Shown piece by piece: positions 33,322 to 42,760 of a stretch of DNA of 64,000 nucleotides. The DNA comes from Paenibacillus luteus (GTDB lineage Bacteria > Bacillota > Bacilli > Paenibacillales > Paenibacillaceae). The position numbers and the translations under genes were made by a program. Where the stretch lies: contig NZ_SKCD01000066.1 of NCBI RefSeq assembly GCF_006542765.1, forward strand, positions 186,001 through 250,000. The letters are read 5' to 3'. The first letter of the stretch is position 1; every line of letters begins with the position of its first letter. Under the pieces are notes generated by a model. The model was not told the DNA's origin. It ran no database searches and was given only the letters and a program-made list of their open reading frames with translations.

Positions 33322-36300
33322 ATGAGCAAATTTACAGAATGGTCGTTCCGAAACAAAGCGGCTGTTATTCTGATCGTCATTATGGCTTTGGCGATGGGGG
33401 CGGTCAGTTACTTCCGGCTTCCGATGGAATTTCTGCCTGCTGCGGATAACCCGCAAGTGATGATTACAGCGATCGGGCAAGGCAGTGACGCCAAGACCAT
33501 GGAGCAGCAAGTCACGAATCCGTTAGAGGATGCAGTGACGCTTGTGAAGGGAAAGACGAGTATGTTCTCGACCTCAGGCGTTGGTTATGCTCAGATTAGT
33601 TTAAACTTCGATTCCAAGACGGATATGAAAGAAGCTAAGGCTGAAATTGAACGGATGGTAGGACAGGTACCGCTTCCTGCGAATGTGATGAAGCCATTCG
33701 TCGTACAGTTCAACACATCGATGATTCCGATTGCCTGGGTTACTCTTACCTTCGATGAGTCGATGAGCGAGCAGGAAAAGGAAGCTAAGCTGAAGCTGTT
33801 TACGGCAGAGCTTCAAAAATCTGAAGGGGCAGGTGAAGTCAGCGTAAGCGGGAAGTCTTCGCCGACGATTCACATTGTGCCGAATATTACAAATCTGGAA
33901 GCAGCTGGTATTCCCGTAGAAGCACTCATGGGTGTGCTTCAAGGACGCGGAGCATCCGTTTCTATTGGAGAGAGAAATGTGGACGGGGCAGCTGGCAACA
34001 TTAATGTCTATGACCAGATTACCGACGTGGATATGCTCCGCAAGCTTCCGGTTGCTGCAGGTGTACAGCTATCGGATGTTGCGGATGTCGAGCTGGCCAA
34101 GGATCAGGAGAGCATCAGCCGAATGAACGGCAAGGATGCCATGATGTTTACGATTTCAAAATCGGCAGATGCGAATGCCGTTACGGTCGGCAATGCCATC
34201 AAAGAAACGGTTGAACGTTTAAATGCAGATGTAAAGGGAATCGATGCGTCCATTATTTTAAGCACATCCGATTCAGTCGTTTCTTCGGTTAACAGCATGA
34301 TGCGTGAAGTGCTGCTTGGGGCCTTGTTCGCTACGATCGTGATTTTATTGTTCATGCGCAATATCAGAGCAACGATTGTTACGATTGTTTCGATTCCGCT
34401 CTCCCTGGGGATTACGCTCTATTTGCTGCAATTATCAGGCGTATCTTTGAATATTATTACGCTTGGCGGCGTAGCCGTAGCGGTAGGCCGTCTGGTAGAC
34501 GACAGTATTGTTGTCATTGAGAACATTTATAGAAGGCTCCAGAAAGAGTCCTTCTCCGTAAAGCTCATCATTGACTCCACGAAAGAGGTAGCCTCGGCGA
34601 TTACATCATCGACACTCGTTACGGTCGCCGTATTTTTGCCTATGGGACTGCTGCGTGGATCGCTGCAAGCCTTCTTGCTGCCCTTTGCATTAACGGTTGC
34701 TTATTCGCTGCTTGCTTCCTTGCTTGTGGCTTTGACGGTCGTGCCGCTTCTAAGTGCGTGGCTGCTGCGTGGAACGAAGGAGAAGGCGCATGCCGGATCA
34801 CCTAAATTTGCTTCCTTCATCCGTTGGAACCTTGCGCACAAAGCAGTGCCTTTGCTCATTGCTGTGCTGCTGTTTGCTGGCTCCATTAGCGCGTATATGT
34901 TCATGCCTAAGGGAGCACTGGATTCTTCCAGCGCAGAAAATATTAACGTGACGCTGCAATATCCAAGCGATACCCAAGCGGATAAAGTGCTGGAGGCGGG
35001 CAAGCAGTTAGAAGCTTATTTGACCGGGAGTTCCGATATCGAGTGGGTTATGATGATGCTCGGCAACAGCGCTGATGCGGCAAAATACGGATCAGTGTCC
35101 TCGCCTACGTTGATTACGTATATGATCGATCTAAAAACCGGTGTTGACGCGGAGCTGTTCATGGACAGCGTAAAGTCTCAGAAGGATAACTACAAGGAAG
35201 CAGAGCTAACGGTAAACGCTTCTGACCTAATTATGGGAGGCGGCTCGCCGCAAATTTATATCGATGTAACAGGGGATGATCCCGAGCTGCTTACCCAAAC
35301 GGCGGATCAGTTGATTGCAGCTATCGAGCCGATCGAGGGCGTGCAGAAGGTGGAGAGCAACCAAGAAGAGAAACAAGCCGTCTATTCCTTCGTTGTTGAT
35401 CCCGTAGCTGCAAAAGGCCAGGATGTGGCACTGCAGTTGCAAAGCATGTTAAACCCCATGCCAATCGGTTCTATTCGGATCGAGGAGAGCGACACTTCCG
35501 TCATTTTACAGCCGACAGTGAATCCGGCTTCTGAAGCGGAGCTGAATAACTTAATGGTGCGTACAGCTGATGGCGTCGTACCTGTATCATCAGTGGCACA
35601 ATTGGTTCGAACCGAAGAGCCTTCCCTTTACTACCATAAGGATGGAAAAACCTATATCCGCGTTACGGCGAGTGCCGATGCGAAGCAGCTGTCGGTCGTT
35701 GGCGACAAAATAACGAAAGCGGCCAATGAGCTTAAGCTGTCTGATGGCGTAGCCTTCGCGGTTGGAGGGGCTTCTGCTGACCAAACGAGCGACTTTGCAG
35801 ATTTGGGATTAACCGCGTTAATTTCTATTGGAATCGTATATCTGATTATGGTATTGACGTTTAAGACGCTTCGGGCACCGCTGGCCATTATGATTTCACT
35901 TCCGCTAGCGGCCATCGGAGCGGTCACGGGCCTACTCGTCTCTGGCGTAACGCCTGATTTTACCGCGATGTTTGGGGCATTGATGCTCATTGGCATCGTG
36001 GTTACGAATGCAATCGTCTTGATCGACCGCGTGAAGCAAAATGAGCTGACCATGTCTATACGTGAAGCGCTGATCGAAGCTGCCGCGACCCGGATGCGCC
36101 CGATCGTGATGACTGCGGTAGCGACGGTATCCGCCATGCTTCCACTTGTGTTTGGCTCGCATGAAACGGGAAGCATCGTATCGCAAAGCTTGGCAATTGT
36201 CGTCATTGGCGGCTTGATAGCAGCCACGTTGCTTACGCTCATCATCGTGCCTTGCGTGTATGAATTGTTGTTCTTCCGTACTTCACGCAAGCAGCGGCAC

Positions 36301-36342
36301 GCTGGAGCTGCATCCGCGCAATCCGAAGCTGCCTTATCGTAG
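33322..36342 (+). CDS. RND-family efflux transporter (SwrC/AcrB-like)
   Basis: 1006 residues with the RND pattern of two halves, each one helix, a large external loop and further helices. Motifs: FRNKAAVILIVIMALAMGAVSYFRLPMEFLP at the N-terminus (only the start quoted in part), GGVAVAVGRLVDDSIVVIENIYR with the paired Asp in helix 4, and IGIVVTNAIVLIDRV in the second half. Members export drugs, surfactants or lipids using the proton gradient; in Bacillus, SwrC protects against surfactin. The start at 33322 (MSKFTEWSFRNK) has AGAAGGAG 10 bases upstream. No adaptor gene is adjacent. It is divergent from the ABC/TetR unit across the two operators. Confidence 0.9.
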   Translation: MSKFTEWSFRNKAAVILIVIMALAMGAVSYFRLPMEFLPAADNPQVMITAIGQGSDAKTMEQQVTNPLEDAVTLVKGKTSMFSTSGVGYAQISLNFDSKTDMKEAKAEIERMVGQVPLPANVMKPFVVQFNTSMIPIAWVTLTFDESMSEQEKEAKLKLFTAELQKSEGAGEVSVSGKSSPTIHIVPNITNLEAAGIPVEALMGVLQGRGASVSIGERNVDGAAGNINVYDQITDVDMLRKLPVAAGVQLSDVADVELAKDQESISRMNGKDAMMFTISKSADANAVTVGNAIKETVERLNADVKGIDASIILSTSDSVVSSVNSMMREVLLGALFATIVILLFMRNIRATIVTIVSIPLSLGITLYLLQLSGVSLNIITLGGVAVAVGRLVDDSIVVIENIYRRLQKESFSVKLIIDSTKEVASAITSSTLVTVAVFLPMGLLRGSLQAFLLPFALTVAYSLLASLLVALTVVPLLSAWLLRGTKEKAHAGSPKFASFIRWNLAHKAVPLLIAVLLFAGSISAYMFMPKGALDSSSAENINVTLQYPSDTQADKVLEAGKQLEAYLTGSSDIEWVMMMLGNSADAAKYGSVSSPTLITYMIDLKTGVDAELFMDSVKSQKDNYKEAELTVNASDLIMGGGSPQIYIDVTGDDPELLTQTADQLIAAIEPIEGVQKVESNQEEKQAVYSFVVDPVAAKGQDVALQLQSMLNPMPIGSIRIEESDTSVILQPTVNPASEAELNNLMVRTADGVVPVSSVAQLVRTEEPSLYYHKDGKTYIRVTASADAKQLSVVGDKITKAANELKLSDGVAFAVGGASADQTSDFADLGLTALISIGIVYLIMVLTFKTLRAPLAIMISLPLAAIGAVTGLLVSGVTPDFTAMFGALMLIGIVVTNAIVLIDRVKQNELTMSIREALIEAAATRMRPIVMTAVATVSAMLPLVFGSHETGSIVSQSLAIVVIGGLIAATLLTLIIVPCVYELLFFRTSRKQRHAGAASAQSEAALS

Positions 36343-36362
36343 CAAGCATAAGTAAGAAAAGT

Positions 36363-36417
36363 AAAGGCTGTACCTGGACTGGTCTATGTCGACCAATACC
36401 GGGTACAGCCTTTTTTT
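36363..36417. terminator. Terminator after the RND gene
   Basis: AAAGGCTGTACC and GGGTACAGCCTTT pair around an inner GGTC/GACC hairpin, followed by a T run; A run on the other side allows use by the convergent gene. Confidence 0.9.
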
Positions 36418-36423
36418 GAAAAT

Positions 36424-37077
36424 CTATACACTCGCCATATGATAGAGCGGCATCAGCTTCTGGTAGGTGGAGGAGGCAAACGCTAGCAGGGCATCGCCAT
36501 CACGAAGGATAGGGTCGTTGACTTGAACATGGCGGCCAATGAGCAGCTCGGCTTTCTGCACGTCACGGAAGCGAACAAGCGCATCCTTCCAGTCCTGCTT
36601 GGACATTTCGCTAACCGCTTGGGAATCCTTCTTCATGTGATCCAATGAGAGCACATAATCCTGAGGCACGGTTGCGATGACGCTGTCGATCTGTTTTAAG
36701 AACGCTGTTGCAATGTTTGCTTTATTCGGTACTTCATAAATGAGTGCCAGCCAGATAAATAAATGGTCATCAAACAAGCCCAGCTGAAAATGAGGATGAG
36801 CTTTATAGCCGCGTTTATTGTTGCAAATGGCAAGCCAAGTATCCTTTGGTGGATTGACTTTGCGGCGCGCATGCCGGGCCACATGCAGATACATTTCATT
36901 GCCTGCATGAACGGCTGCATCCACGCTAAGCTGCTCTCCGAGTGAACGGAATTTAGGCTGGATTTGATTTTGTATGGCTGCCATGCGTTCTTCAAGCCCT
37001 TCGAGATGAAAGACGTCAAAGTCGGCTTGCGTGAATCCTGGTAGAGAAGCGGTAGCTGCTTGGTGTTGGGTTGTCAT
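36424..37077 (-). CDS. DUF1054 family protein (YktB-like)
   Basis: 217 residues. The opening GFTQADFDVFHLEGLEERMAAI, the middle VARHARRKVNPPKDTWLAIC, KAHPHFQLGLFDDHLFIWLALIYE, and the last part LLIGRHVQVNDPILRDGDAL match the DUF1054/YktB pattern of Bacillales. No function is established. The start is the ATG at 37077, 9 bases after AAGGAG; an extension of 7 residues has no RBS. It lies next to the response-regulator gene on the same strand, 26 bases from its stop, so it may be co-transcribed with the two-component system. Confidence 0.85.
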   Translation of the reverse strand: MTTQHQAATASLPGFTQADFDVFHLEGLEERMAAIQNQIQPKFRSLGEQLSVDAAVHAGNEMYLHVARHARRKVNPPKDTWLAICNNKRGYKAHPHFQLGLFDDHLFIWLALIYEVPNKANIATAFLKQIDSVIATVPQDYVLSLDHMKKDSQAVSEMSKQDWKDALVRFRDVQKAELLIGRHVQVNDPILRDGDALLAFASSTYQKLMPLYHMASV

Positions 37078-37103
37078 TCTAGTAATCTCCTTCGGCATCT
37101 AAA

Positions 37104-37745
37104 TCACTGATGCAATAATTTCAAATAGAAGATAGCGATTTGCGTACGGTCACGCAGCTCAAGCTTGTGTAAGATCTCCGTAATATAATTTTTAACGGTG
37201 CCTTCGCTCAGAAATAAGGAAGCTGCAATTTCTTTGTTCGATTGCCCATCTGCGATGAGACGGACAATTTGAGCTTCGGCGGGCGTAAGGCCAGCGATTG
37301 TAACGGCTTTGCTTGTATCGGCACGTGGTGTTTCGATCATGCCCGCCAGCTTGCGGGCGATATCAGGATGAATCAGCATAGAGCCCTCGTGCACGGTCTT
37401 AATGCCGCTTATAATGCGACTCGGGGGTACGTTTTTGAGCAGGTAGCCGTTCGCGCCGTTTCGAATGGCCTGTGCGATATATTCATCGTCATCGAAGGTT
37501 GTGAGCAGGAGGACGGCGGGTGGGGAAGCGAGCGCTCGCAGCAGCTTTGTGCCTTCTACGCCGTCACACACGGGCATGCGAATGTCCATGAGAACGACAT
37601 CGACAGGCTGTGCACGTACGAACTCAGCCGCTTCCTTCCCATTGGAGCAAATGCCAGCAACCTGCAGGTCGGCATCCAATCCCAAAATCACATTCATGCT
37701 TTCCCGGATAAAGGGATCGTCATCTACAATCAACACTTGAATCAT
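37104..37745 (-). CDS. NarL/LuxR-family response regulator
   Basis: 213 residues from the ATG at 37745. Receiver domain: VLIVDDDPFIRESMNV (acidic pair), the phosphoacceptor Asp in VDVVLMDIRMPVCDGVE, the switch Thr in LLLTTFDDDEYI and the Lys in GYLLKNVPPS. The LuxR HTH follows: LTPAEAQIVRLIADGQSNKEIAASLFLSEGTVKNYI (quoted in part, about residues 145-180). A longer start at 37784 would overlap the kinase stop as TAATG, which suggests translational coupling and cannot be excluded. It is the partner of the adjacent kinase and likely controls the divergent ABC exporter. Confidence 0.9.
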   Translation of the reverse strand: MIQVLIVDDDPFIRESMNVILGLDADLQVAGICSNGKEAAEFVRAQPVDVVLMDIRMPVCDGVEGTKLLRALASPPAVLLLTTFDDDEYIAQAIRNGANGYLLKNVPPSRIISGIKTVHEGSMLIHPDIARKLAGMIETPRADTSKAVTIAGLTPAEAQIVRLIADGQSNKEIAASLFLSEGTVKNYITEILHKLELRDRTQIAIFYLKLLHQ

Positions 37746-37783
37746 AAGCTGTCCATCTCCAATTCCGGACGGGAGTTTGTTCA

Positions 37784-38914
37784 TTAGCTGCCAAGCAGCG
37801 GAAGCGTGGTCGTAACTGAAAAGCGGTCATCCATCCGCCAGTCGAGCTGCCCTCCAATGAGGGCTATTCTTTCTTTCATGCCTTTTATCCCAATTCCTGT
37901 TTCAATAGAATCGCTTGGCAAGCTGCCGTTATTGGATACAGTTAGCGATACACTTGTGGTGGAAAATTCGAGATCGATGGTTACTGACGTTGCTTTTCCA
38001 TGACGAACCGCATTCGTAATCGCTTCTTGAGCATTTTTGAACAGGATAAGTTCAATGCTTGGATACAACGGTCTTAAAATGCCAATGATTTGAAAGCTTA
38101 CTGCGATGCCAAGGCCTGAAGCGGATTCCTCTACCAGTCGGTCAAGCGCATAACGCCTTGCGTCCTTCTCGCCATCCGCAGCTAGCCTTCGCACCGTTCG
38201 GCGCATCAACTCCATGCTATCCTGCAGTTGATCGCGAATTTGCTCCACGGTGAGCTTTGCTCTGTTCGTGTCTGCATCGAATAAATGCAAGGCAGCCTCG
38301 GACATCATTTTGACTCGTATCAACCGGTGGCCTAGATCATCATGAATATCTTTGGCGATGCGATTCCGTTCCTCGATTTGCGCGTTCAGCTCTACTTGGG
38401 AGGCATAATCTTGCATCCTGCTCTTTGCTGCTCCGAGCTCAACATTGCTGGCGGCCAGCGCCTCGTACAGATCCTCGATCTGGAGTCGTTTATCCTCGAA
38501 ATTATTGGAAGCATAAAGAATGGCAGCCGTTGTCGCCCATAGAAGGGCAACAGCGAACACGATTTCGTAATCGCTTCCCTGCATGCCTGCGACCAAAGCC
38601 GTAAAACCGATGACCGTCCATAACAGGCTTGCGGTAGGAGATGGTCTGCTCCGGAATATGGCGATAAGGCTGGAAAATAGCAAAAGAAACAAAACGCCGC
38701 CATACGTATACGAGAGCCAAGAGTAGGCAAGAAGCTCCGAGAGCGCTAATAAGGGCCGGAACCTGGGCAGCATCGAGCCTGCTTTAATCAGGAGCATAAT
38801 AAGCAGAACGTAAGCAGTATAAAAAGCATAAGAGCCAGCCTCAACATGCGCAATGCTAATTATACAAGGCAGTACCGCCAGCAGGATTCGAATTCGGTAC
38901 AGCATACTATTCAT
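37784..38914 (-). CDS. Sensor histidine kinase (NarX/DesK-type, HisKA_3)
   Basis: 376 residues from the ATG at 38914, which has GGGAGCG upstream; earlier ATG codons (38947, 38998) lack an RBS. Five or six N-terminal membrane helices fill about 1-160 with no large external domain, so sensing is probably within the membrane. A short coiled coil leads to the H-box IAKDIHDDLGHRLIRVKMM (His phosphoacceptor) and an ATPase domain with NAQEAITNAVRHGKA (N-box) and GIGIKGMKERIALIGG (G-box). This layout fits kinases that respond to membrane-active drugs or lipid state. Confidence 0.9.
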   Translation of the reverse strand: MNSMLYRIRILLAVLPCIISIAHVEAGSYAFYTAYVLLIMLLIKAGSMLPRFRPLLALSELLAYSWLSYTYGGVLFLLLFSSLIAIFRSRPSPTASLLWTVIGFTALVAGMQGSDYEIVFAVALLWATTAAILYASNNFEDKRLQIEDLYEALAASNVELGAAKSRMQDYASQVELNAQIEERNRIAKDIHDDLGHRLIRVKMMSEAALHLFDADTNRAKLTVEQIRDQLQDSMELMRRTVRRLAADGEKDARRYALDRLVEESASGLGIAVSFQIIGILRPLYPSIELILFKNAQEAITNAVRHGKATSVTIDLEFSTTSVSLTVSNNGSLPSDSIETGIGIKGMKERIALIGGQLDWRMDDRFSVTTTLPLLGS

Positions 38915-39032
38915 AAAAAAACGCTCCCGCAGCTGAATTTGCTTCATTATAGCATAATGAAGCAGGGGCACACGACAAGGAGAAAGCTTTTCATCCAACC
39001 TTCATGTCTTGAAGGCAATGATTAGAACAATA

Positions 39033-39060
39033 TGACTTTTGTCACCCTCGAAGGTGACTT
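39033..39060. promoter_or_regulatory. Candidate operator for the NarL-type regulator
   Basis: TGACTT occurs twice in direct repeat 22 bases apart (39033 and 39055), and the core GTCACC-N6-GGTGAC (39041-39058) is a perfect inverted repeat; TGAC-TTTT-GTCA overlaps it. It lies between the divergent kinase and ABC genes, about 30 bases upstream of a TACAAT (39091-39096) that has no good -35. That position suits an activator. Confidence 0.55.
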
Positions 39061-39133
39061 AATAAACCTGTATGCAGGCAAATCATGACGTACAATGAAA
39101 ATATCAGATACAAACCGAAAGGATGAATAATAG

Positions 39134-40078
39134 ATGAGCTTGGTTGCATTTCGTGAGGTTGTCAAAAAATACGATACCGTCTTAACGGTAAATCATTTGA
39201 CGTTCACTATCGGCGAGGGAGAAATCTTTGGCTTGCTGGGTCCGAACGGGGCTGGCAAAAGCACAACCATCCATATGCTGTCTGGATTGCTAGATCCAAG
39301 CGGCGGCGATATTTTGGTTGATGGCTTCTCGATTCGGAAGCAGCCAGTTGAGGTGAAGAAGCGGATCGGCCTTGTACCACAGGAACTGGCCATTTATGAG
39401 ACGTTGACTGCACGCGAGAACGTCACTTTTTTTGCGAAGTTATATGGGCTGAAAGGGTCGCTGCTGCGGGAAAGGGTGGATGAAGCATTACAATTCGTAG
39501 GCTTGCTGGAGCGGGCGAAGGATAAGCCCTCGACGTTTTCCGGAGGGATGAAGAGGCGGCTAAACATTGCTTGTGCAATCATGCATCGTCCGAAGCTGAT
39601 TATTATGGATGAACCAACGGTGGGAATTGACCCGCAATCCCGCAATCATATTCTTGAATCGGTCAAAGCCTTGAATAAAATGGGGTCGACGGTTATTTAT
39701 ACGAGCCACTATATGGAAGAGGTAGAATCGATCTGCACTCGGATCGGTATTTTGGATCAAGGAAAGCTTATCGCAGTCGGCACAAAAGATGAGCTGAAGC
39801 GCCAATTAGGACAGCAAGAGAAGCTTATTTTTGAGATTGACCGGCACTTGGAGAGTGCGATCATAGAGATGGAAGAGCATCCTAGCGTACAACAATTGGA
39901 TGTGCGGGACCAAGGCTTAACGCTGGAGGTATCGGTAAAGGAATCTCCGTCCATTTTGCAGGACTTATTATTCATTTTACAGAAGCACGACATCCATCTT
40001 CGAACGCTTACGAGGGTAGAACCTAATTTAGAATCACTTTTTTTGCAAATGACTGGACGCACATTGCGTGATGAATAG
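39134..40078 (+). CDS. ABC exporter ATP-binding protein
   Basis: 314 residues: Walker A GPNGAGKSTTIHML, signature FSGGMKRRLNIACA, Walker B LIIMDEPTVGIDPQ, switch His in YTSHYMEEVE. The C-terminal 90 residues form the extra domain typical of DrrA/NatA-like ATPases. It works with the two permeases that follow and is divergent from the two-component system. RBS GAAAGGATG. Confidence 0.93.
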   Translation: MSLVAFREVVKKYDTVLTVNHLTFTIGEGEIFGLLGPNGAGKSTTIHMLSGLLDPSGGDILVDGFSIRKQPVEVKKRIGLVPQELAIYETLTARENVTFFAKLYGLKGSLLRERVDEALQFVGLLERAKDKPSTFSGGMKRRLNIACAIMHRPKLIIMDEPTVGIDPQSRNHILESVKALNKMGSTVIYTSHYMEEVESICTRIGILDQGKLIAVGTKDELKRQLGQQEKLIFEIDRHLESAIIEMEEHPSVQQLDVRDQGLTLEVSVKESPSILQDLLFILQKHDIHLRTLTRVEPNLESLFLQMTGRTLRDE

Positions 40079-40090
40079 GAGGTGCTGGCA

Positions 40091-41260
40091 ATGTTGGTAT
40101 GGTGGACGACTGTGTATTACGAGCTGATTAAATATAGCCGCATGCGTTCGGTTCTTATCCTATTAATAGGTTTGCCTTTATTGTTGATCTTGCTGCTCGG
40201 CAGCGCTTTTGACACAGAGATCAAGCCCGCCAAGGTCGCGCTATACGTAGCCGATCACGGAGAAATGCGCGAGAGCATAGACCAGCTCTGGAACGATGAT
40301 GCGATTAAGCCCTATGTTAAAGTGCTGGACGCCGGGTCTGAAAAGGAGGTTCAGGATTGGGTGCGTGAGGGGATAGCCGACTTTGGCGTCCATATTCCCG
40401 TGAACTTCTCTAAGCAGCTTTCCGCAGGGGAGACGGCAGCGTGGTTTACGTATTCAGGGAGGTATGGGGAAAAGAATTTGGCAGCGGAAGCGGTAGTGAA
40501 TGGTTATTTGGGTAATGCGAATATGCGTATGGCGGCACTTCGGACGCTTGGCCCTGCGGCTTTCGAAGCATCTGATGATGATCGCAGCACAACGCAGGCA
40601 ACGGAATCTCCTATTCTCACACATAATTTGGGATATGGAGATAATCAAGGGTTTGGTAAAACATCAGCTCTTCAGTATTATTCAGCAGCTTATCTGATTA
40701 TGTTCTTGCTGTACGGGGGCATGTCGGCGGCTATTGCGCTCTTGAACCAGAGGGAGAGTGGTACGCTGCAGAGGCTGTATGCCGTACCTAGTTCGTTTAA
40801 AGCCAACGTATTCGGCATTATAGCGGGCGCGATGCTGCTTGCGGCATTGCAAGCTGTCATTATTGTCGCATTTACAACTTACGTCTACGGCGTGGACTGG
40901 GGAGGGCATTTGGGCTGGATTGCGCTCATTTGTTTGTTCACCATCGCTGCGGGTGCCGGATTTGCGATTATCGTCAGCTCCTTTGTCCGTTCAAAGAAAA
41001 CGTTGCAAAGCTTGTTTACGATTATTGTATTCAGCATGACTTTTGTAAGCGGAGGCATGGTAACGGGCATCGATCGAATAATTGGCGGCGTAGGTAAATT
41101 CACCATTAATTACTGGGCTAATGAGAGTCTGAGGGAGATCATGAGCAATACGGGCCTCTCTGGCGTCAGTTATCATGTGGGAATCCTCGGTCTCATCGCT
41201 CTTGCATTAACGATTATCGCTGTCTTAAGGATGCCAAAGGTGGTGAAGTATCATGCCTAG
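40091..41260 (+). CDS. ABC-2 type permease, first of a pair
   Basis: 389 residues from the ATG at 40091 (AGGAGGT 7 bases before; a GTG at 40082 is less likely). One N-terminal helix, an external domain of about 150 residues, then five helices. The ABC-2 loop is NQRESGTLQRLYAVPSSFKAN. Together with the next permease and the ATPase it should form a heteromeric exporter of unknown substrate. It overlaps the next gene by 8 bases. Confidence 0.9.
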   Translation: MLVWWTTVYYELIKYSRMRSVLILLIGLPLLLILLLGSAFDTEIKPAKVALYVADHGEMRESIDQLWNDDAIKPYVKVLDAGSEKEVQDWVREGIADFGVHIPVNFSKQLSAGETAAWFTYSGRYGEKNLAAEAVVNGYLGNANMRMAALRTLGPAAFEASDDDRSTTQATESPILTHNLGYGDNQGFGKTSALQYYSAAYLIMFLLYGGMSAAIALLNQRESGTLQRLYAVPSSFKANVFGIIAGAMLLAALQAVIIVAFTTYVYGVDWGGHLGWIALICLFTIAAGAGFAIIVSSFVRSKKTLQSLFTIIVFSMTFVSGGMVTGIDRIIGGVGKFTINYWANESLREIMSNTGLSGVSYHVGILGLIALALTIIAVLRMPKVVKYHA

Positions 41261-42407
41261 CTTGCACATTGCCGCCCAGCTCATTCGAAGAACCATGGGC
41301 TCGCGCCGTGGCTTGATCATGAATGTATTCATTCCGGCTATTTTCTTAGCAATCATTTCAGGTTTGTTCTCTAATCTGGAAGGGCAAAAAGCGGTTATTG
41401 TGGTTCAAAATGCTGACTCTGGCCTAATGGGCGGTTACCTTGCTGCCGCTTTGGAGAAAGAAGCCTTATATGATATTCAGCTGGAGGTTAAGCTCTCGGA
41501 GGAAGAGTTGAAAAATGCTGTGCTTGACCGCAAAGCGGATGCGGCAGTCTATATTCCTGAGGATTATTCACAGAAGCTTCTCCAAGGCATAACTGTCGAA
41601 GCGGGACTATATCGCATGAATGAGCAGCTATGGAGTGCGGCATTGGAGACCAGTCTCGCTGCTGAAGCGAGCAAACTAGCTGCCTCAGCCTCCATGGTTC
41701 GTGCCACAGGTGGGACGGCTGACTTAACCAAGCTCAAGGAACTGCTGGATGCACAGGCCACGCCAACAATCGTAGCTCAGAATGCAGGGATGAAACTTGG
41801 AGACGTAGTATCCAATCCATTAATGATCGGGCTTATTCTTATGTTTCTTATGCTGCTTGCCAGTCAATCCATTGGCTTTATTATGGAGGATCGGGAGAAA
41901 CGGACAATGGCTAGAATGTTTACGGCTCCGCTGCGCGCAATCGATATCGCGATTGGCAATTTTGCCGGAAGCATGCTGGTTGGCACCATACAGCTGCTTA
42001 TCGTTCTCAGCTTAACGTATTTTGTATTTGGTTACTCGCCGGGCATCTCATTTGGAGAACTGCTTCTCGTATTGGAGATCTTCTTGCTGGCGGCGGTAGG
42101 TCTCGCATCGGCAGTCGCGGGGCTTGTTCGCAACAGCACCCAGCTGTCCCAAATCAACAATTTAGTCATTACGCCGACCTCCATCATTAGCGGCTGCTTT
42201 TTCCCTATATCCATGCTGCCCGATTTCATGCAAAAAATGGCTAATTTCACACCGCAAAAATGGGCGATTCAAGCGATAGATCGCTTGGGTGGCGGAGGTA
42301 GCCTGAGCGATATTGGAATGCAGCTCTCTATACTGTTTCTGTTCGCAGCGGTGATGATCGCCTTTGGATCGGCGGTACTCCGACCGAATCAAAGCAGCAA
42401 ATCCTGA
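41253..42407 (+). CDS. ABC-2 type permease, second of a pair
   Basis: 384 residues, same design as the preceding permease: an N-terminal helix, an external domain with VVQNADSGLMGGYLAAAL, and five C-terminal helices. The ABC-2 loop is MEDREKRTMARMFTAPLRAID and the late motif LVITPTSIISGCFFPISMLPDFM. The two permeases are clearly related to each other, pointing to an old duplication. AAGGTGG lies before the ATG, which overlaps the previous gene by 8 bases. No terminator is visible before the proS leader. Confidence 0.9.
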   Translation: MPSLHIAAQLIRRTMGSRRGLIMNVFIPAIFLAIISGLFSNLEGQKAVIVVQNADSGLMGGYLAAALEKEALYDIQLEVKLSEEELKNAVLDRKADAAVYIPEDYSQKLLQGITVEAGLYRMNEQLWSAALETSLAAEASKLAASASMVRATGGTADLTKLKELLDAQATPTIVAQNAGMKLGDVVSNPLMIGLILMFLMLLASQSIGFIMEDREKRTMARMFTAPLRAIDIAIGNFAGSMLVGTIQLLIVLSLTYFVFGYSPGISFGELLLVLEIFLLAAVGLASAVAGLVRNSTQLSQINNLVITPTSIISGCFFPISMLPDFMQKMANFTPQKWAIQAIDRLGGGGSLSDIGMQLSILFLFAAVMIAFGSAVLRPNQSSKS

Positions 42408-42464
42408 TTTTATTCCTAATGTAGAATGTGCTTGACTTCACCAGCGTTGTATTGTAAGTTTGTC

Positions 42465-42729
42465 AAAAGTTAATGACAGCAAAACAGCGTTGACCAAGGC
42501 TATGTTGACCAGCACACGTTTATGACAGAGAGGAAGCCCGCAGGCTGCAAGGCTTCTATGAACGACTGATCATTCCCTACCTTGCAAGCTGCAGCGTGGA
42601 AGCTCAATCAAAACGCTGCCGGAATATTTTATTCCGTTATCCATGAAGAGTCGCATGATTTAGTTAAGCGGCGATATTAGGGTGGTACCACGAACGCATT
42701 CGTCCCTTACGAATGCGTTCTTTTTGTTT
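42465..42729 (+). promoter_or_regulatory. T-box leader of proS
   Basis: The T-box sequence AGGGTGGTACCACG is at 42679-42692 and is followed by a terminator, GAACGCATTCGT/ACGAATGCGTTC, with T5GT7. Upstream, AGAGAGG (42527) and GGCTGCAAGG fit the AG-bulge and distal loop of Stem I. A CCT triplet followed by A at 42576-42578 is a plausible proline specifier. When uncharged tRNA-Pro binds, the antiterminator forms and proS is read. The 5' boundary is approximate. Confidence 0.88.
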
Positions 42730-42760
42730 TTTTAACGTAATTTCAATAATCGGAGGACAG

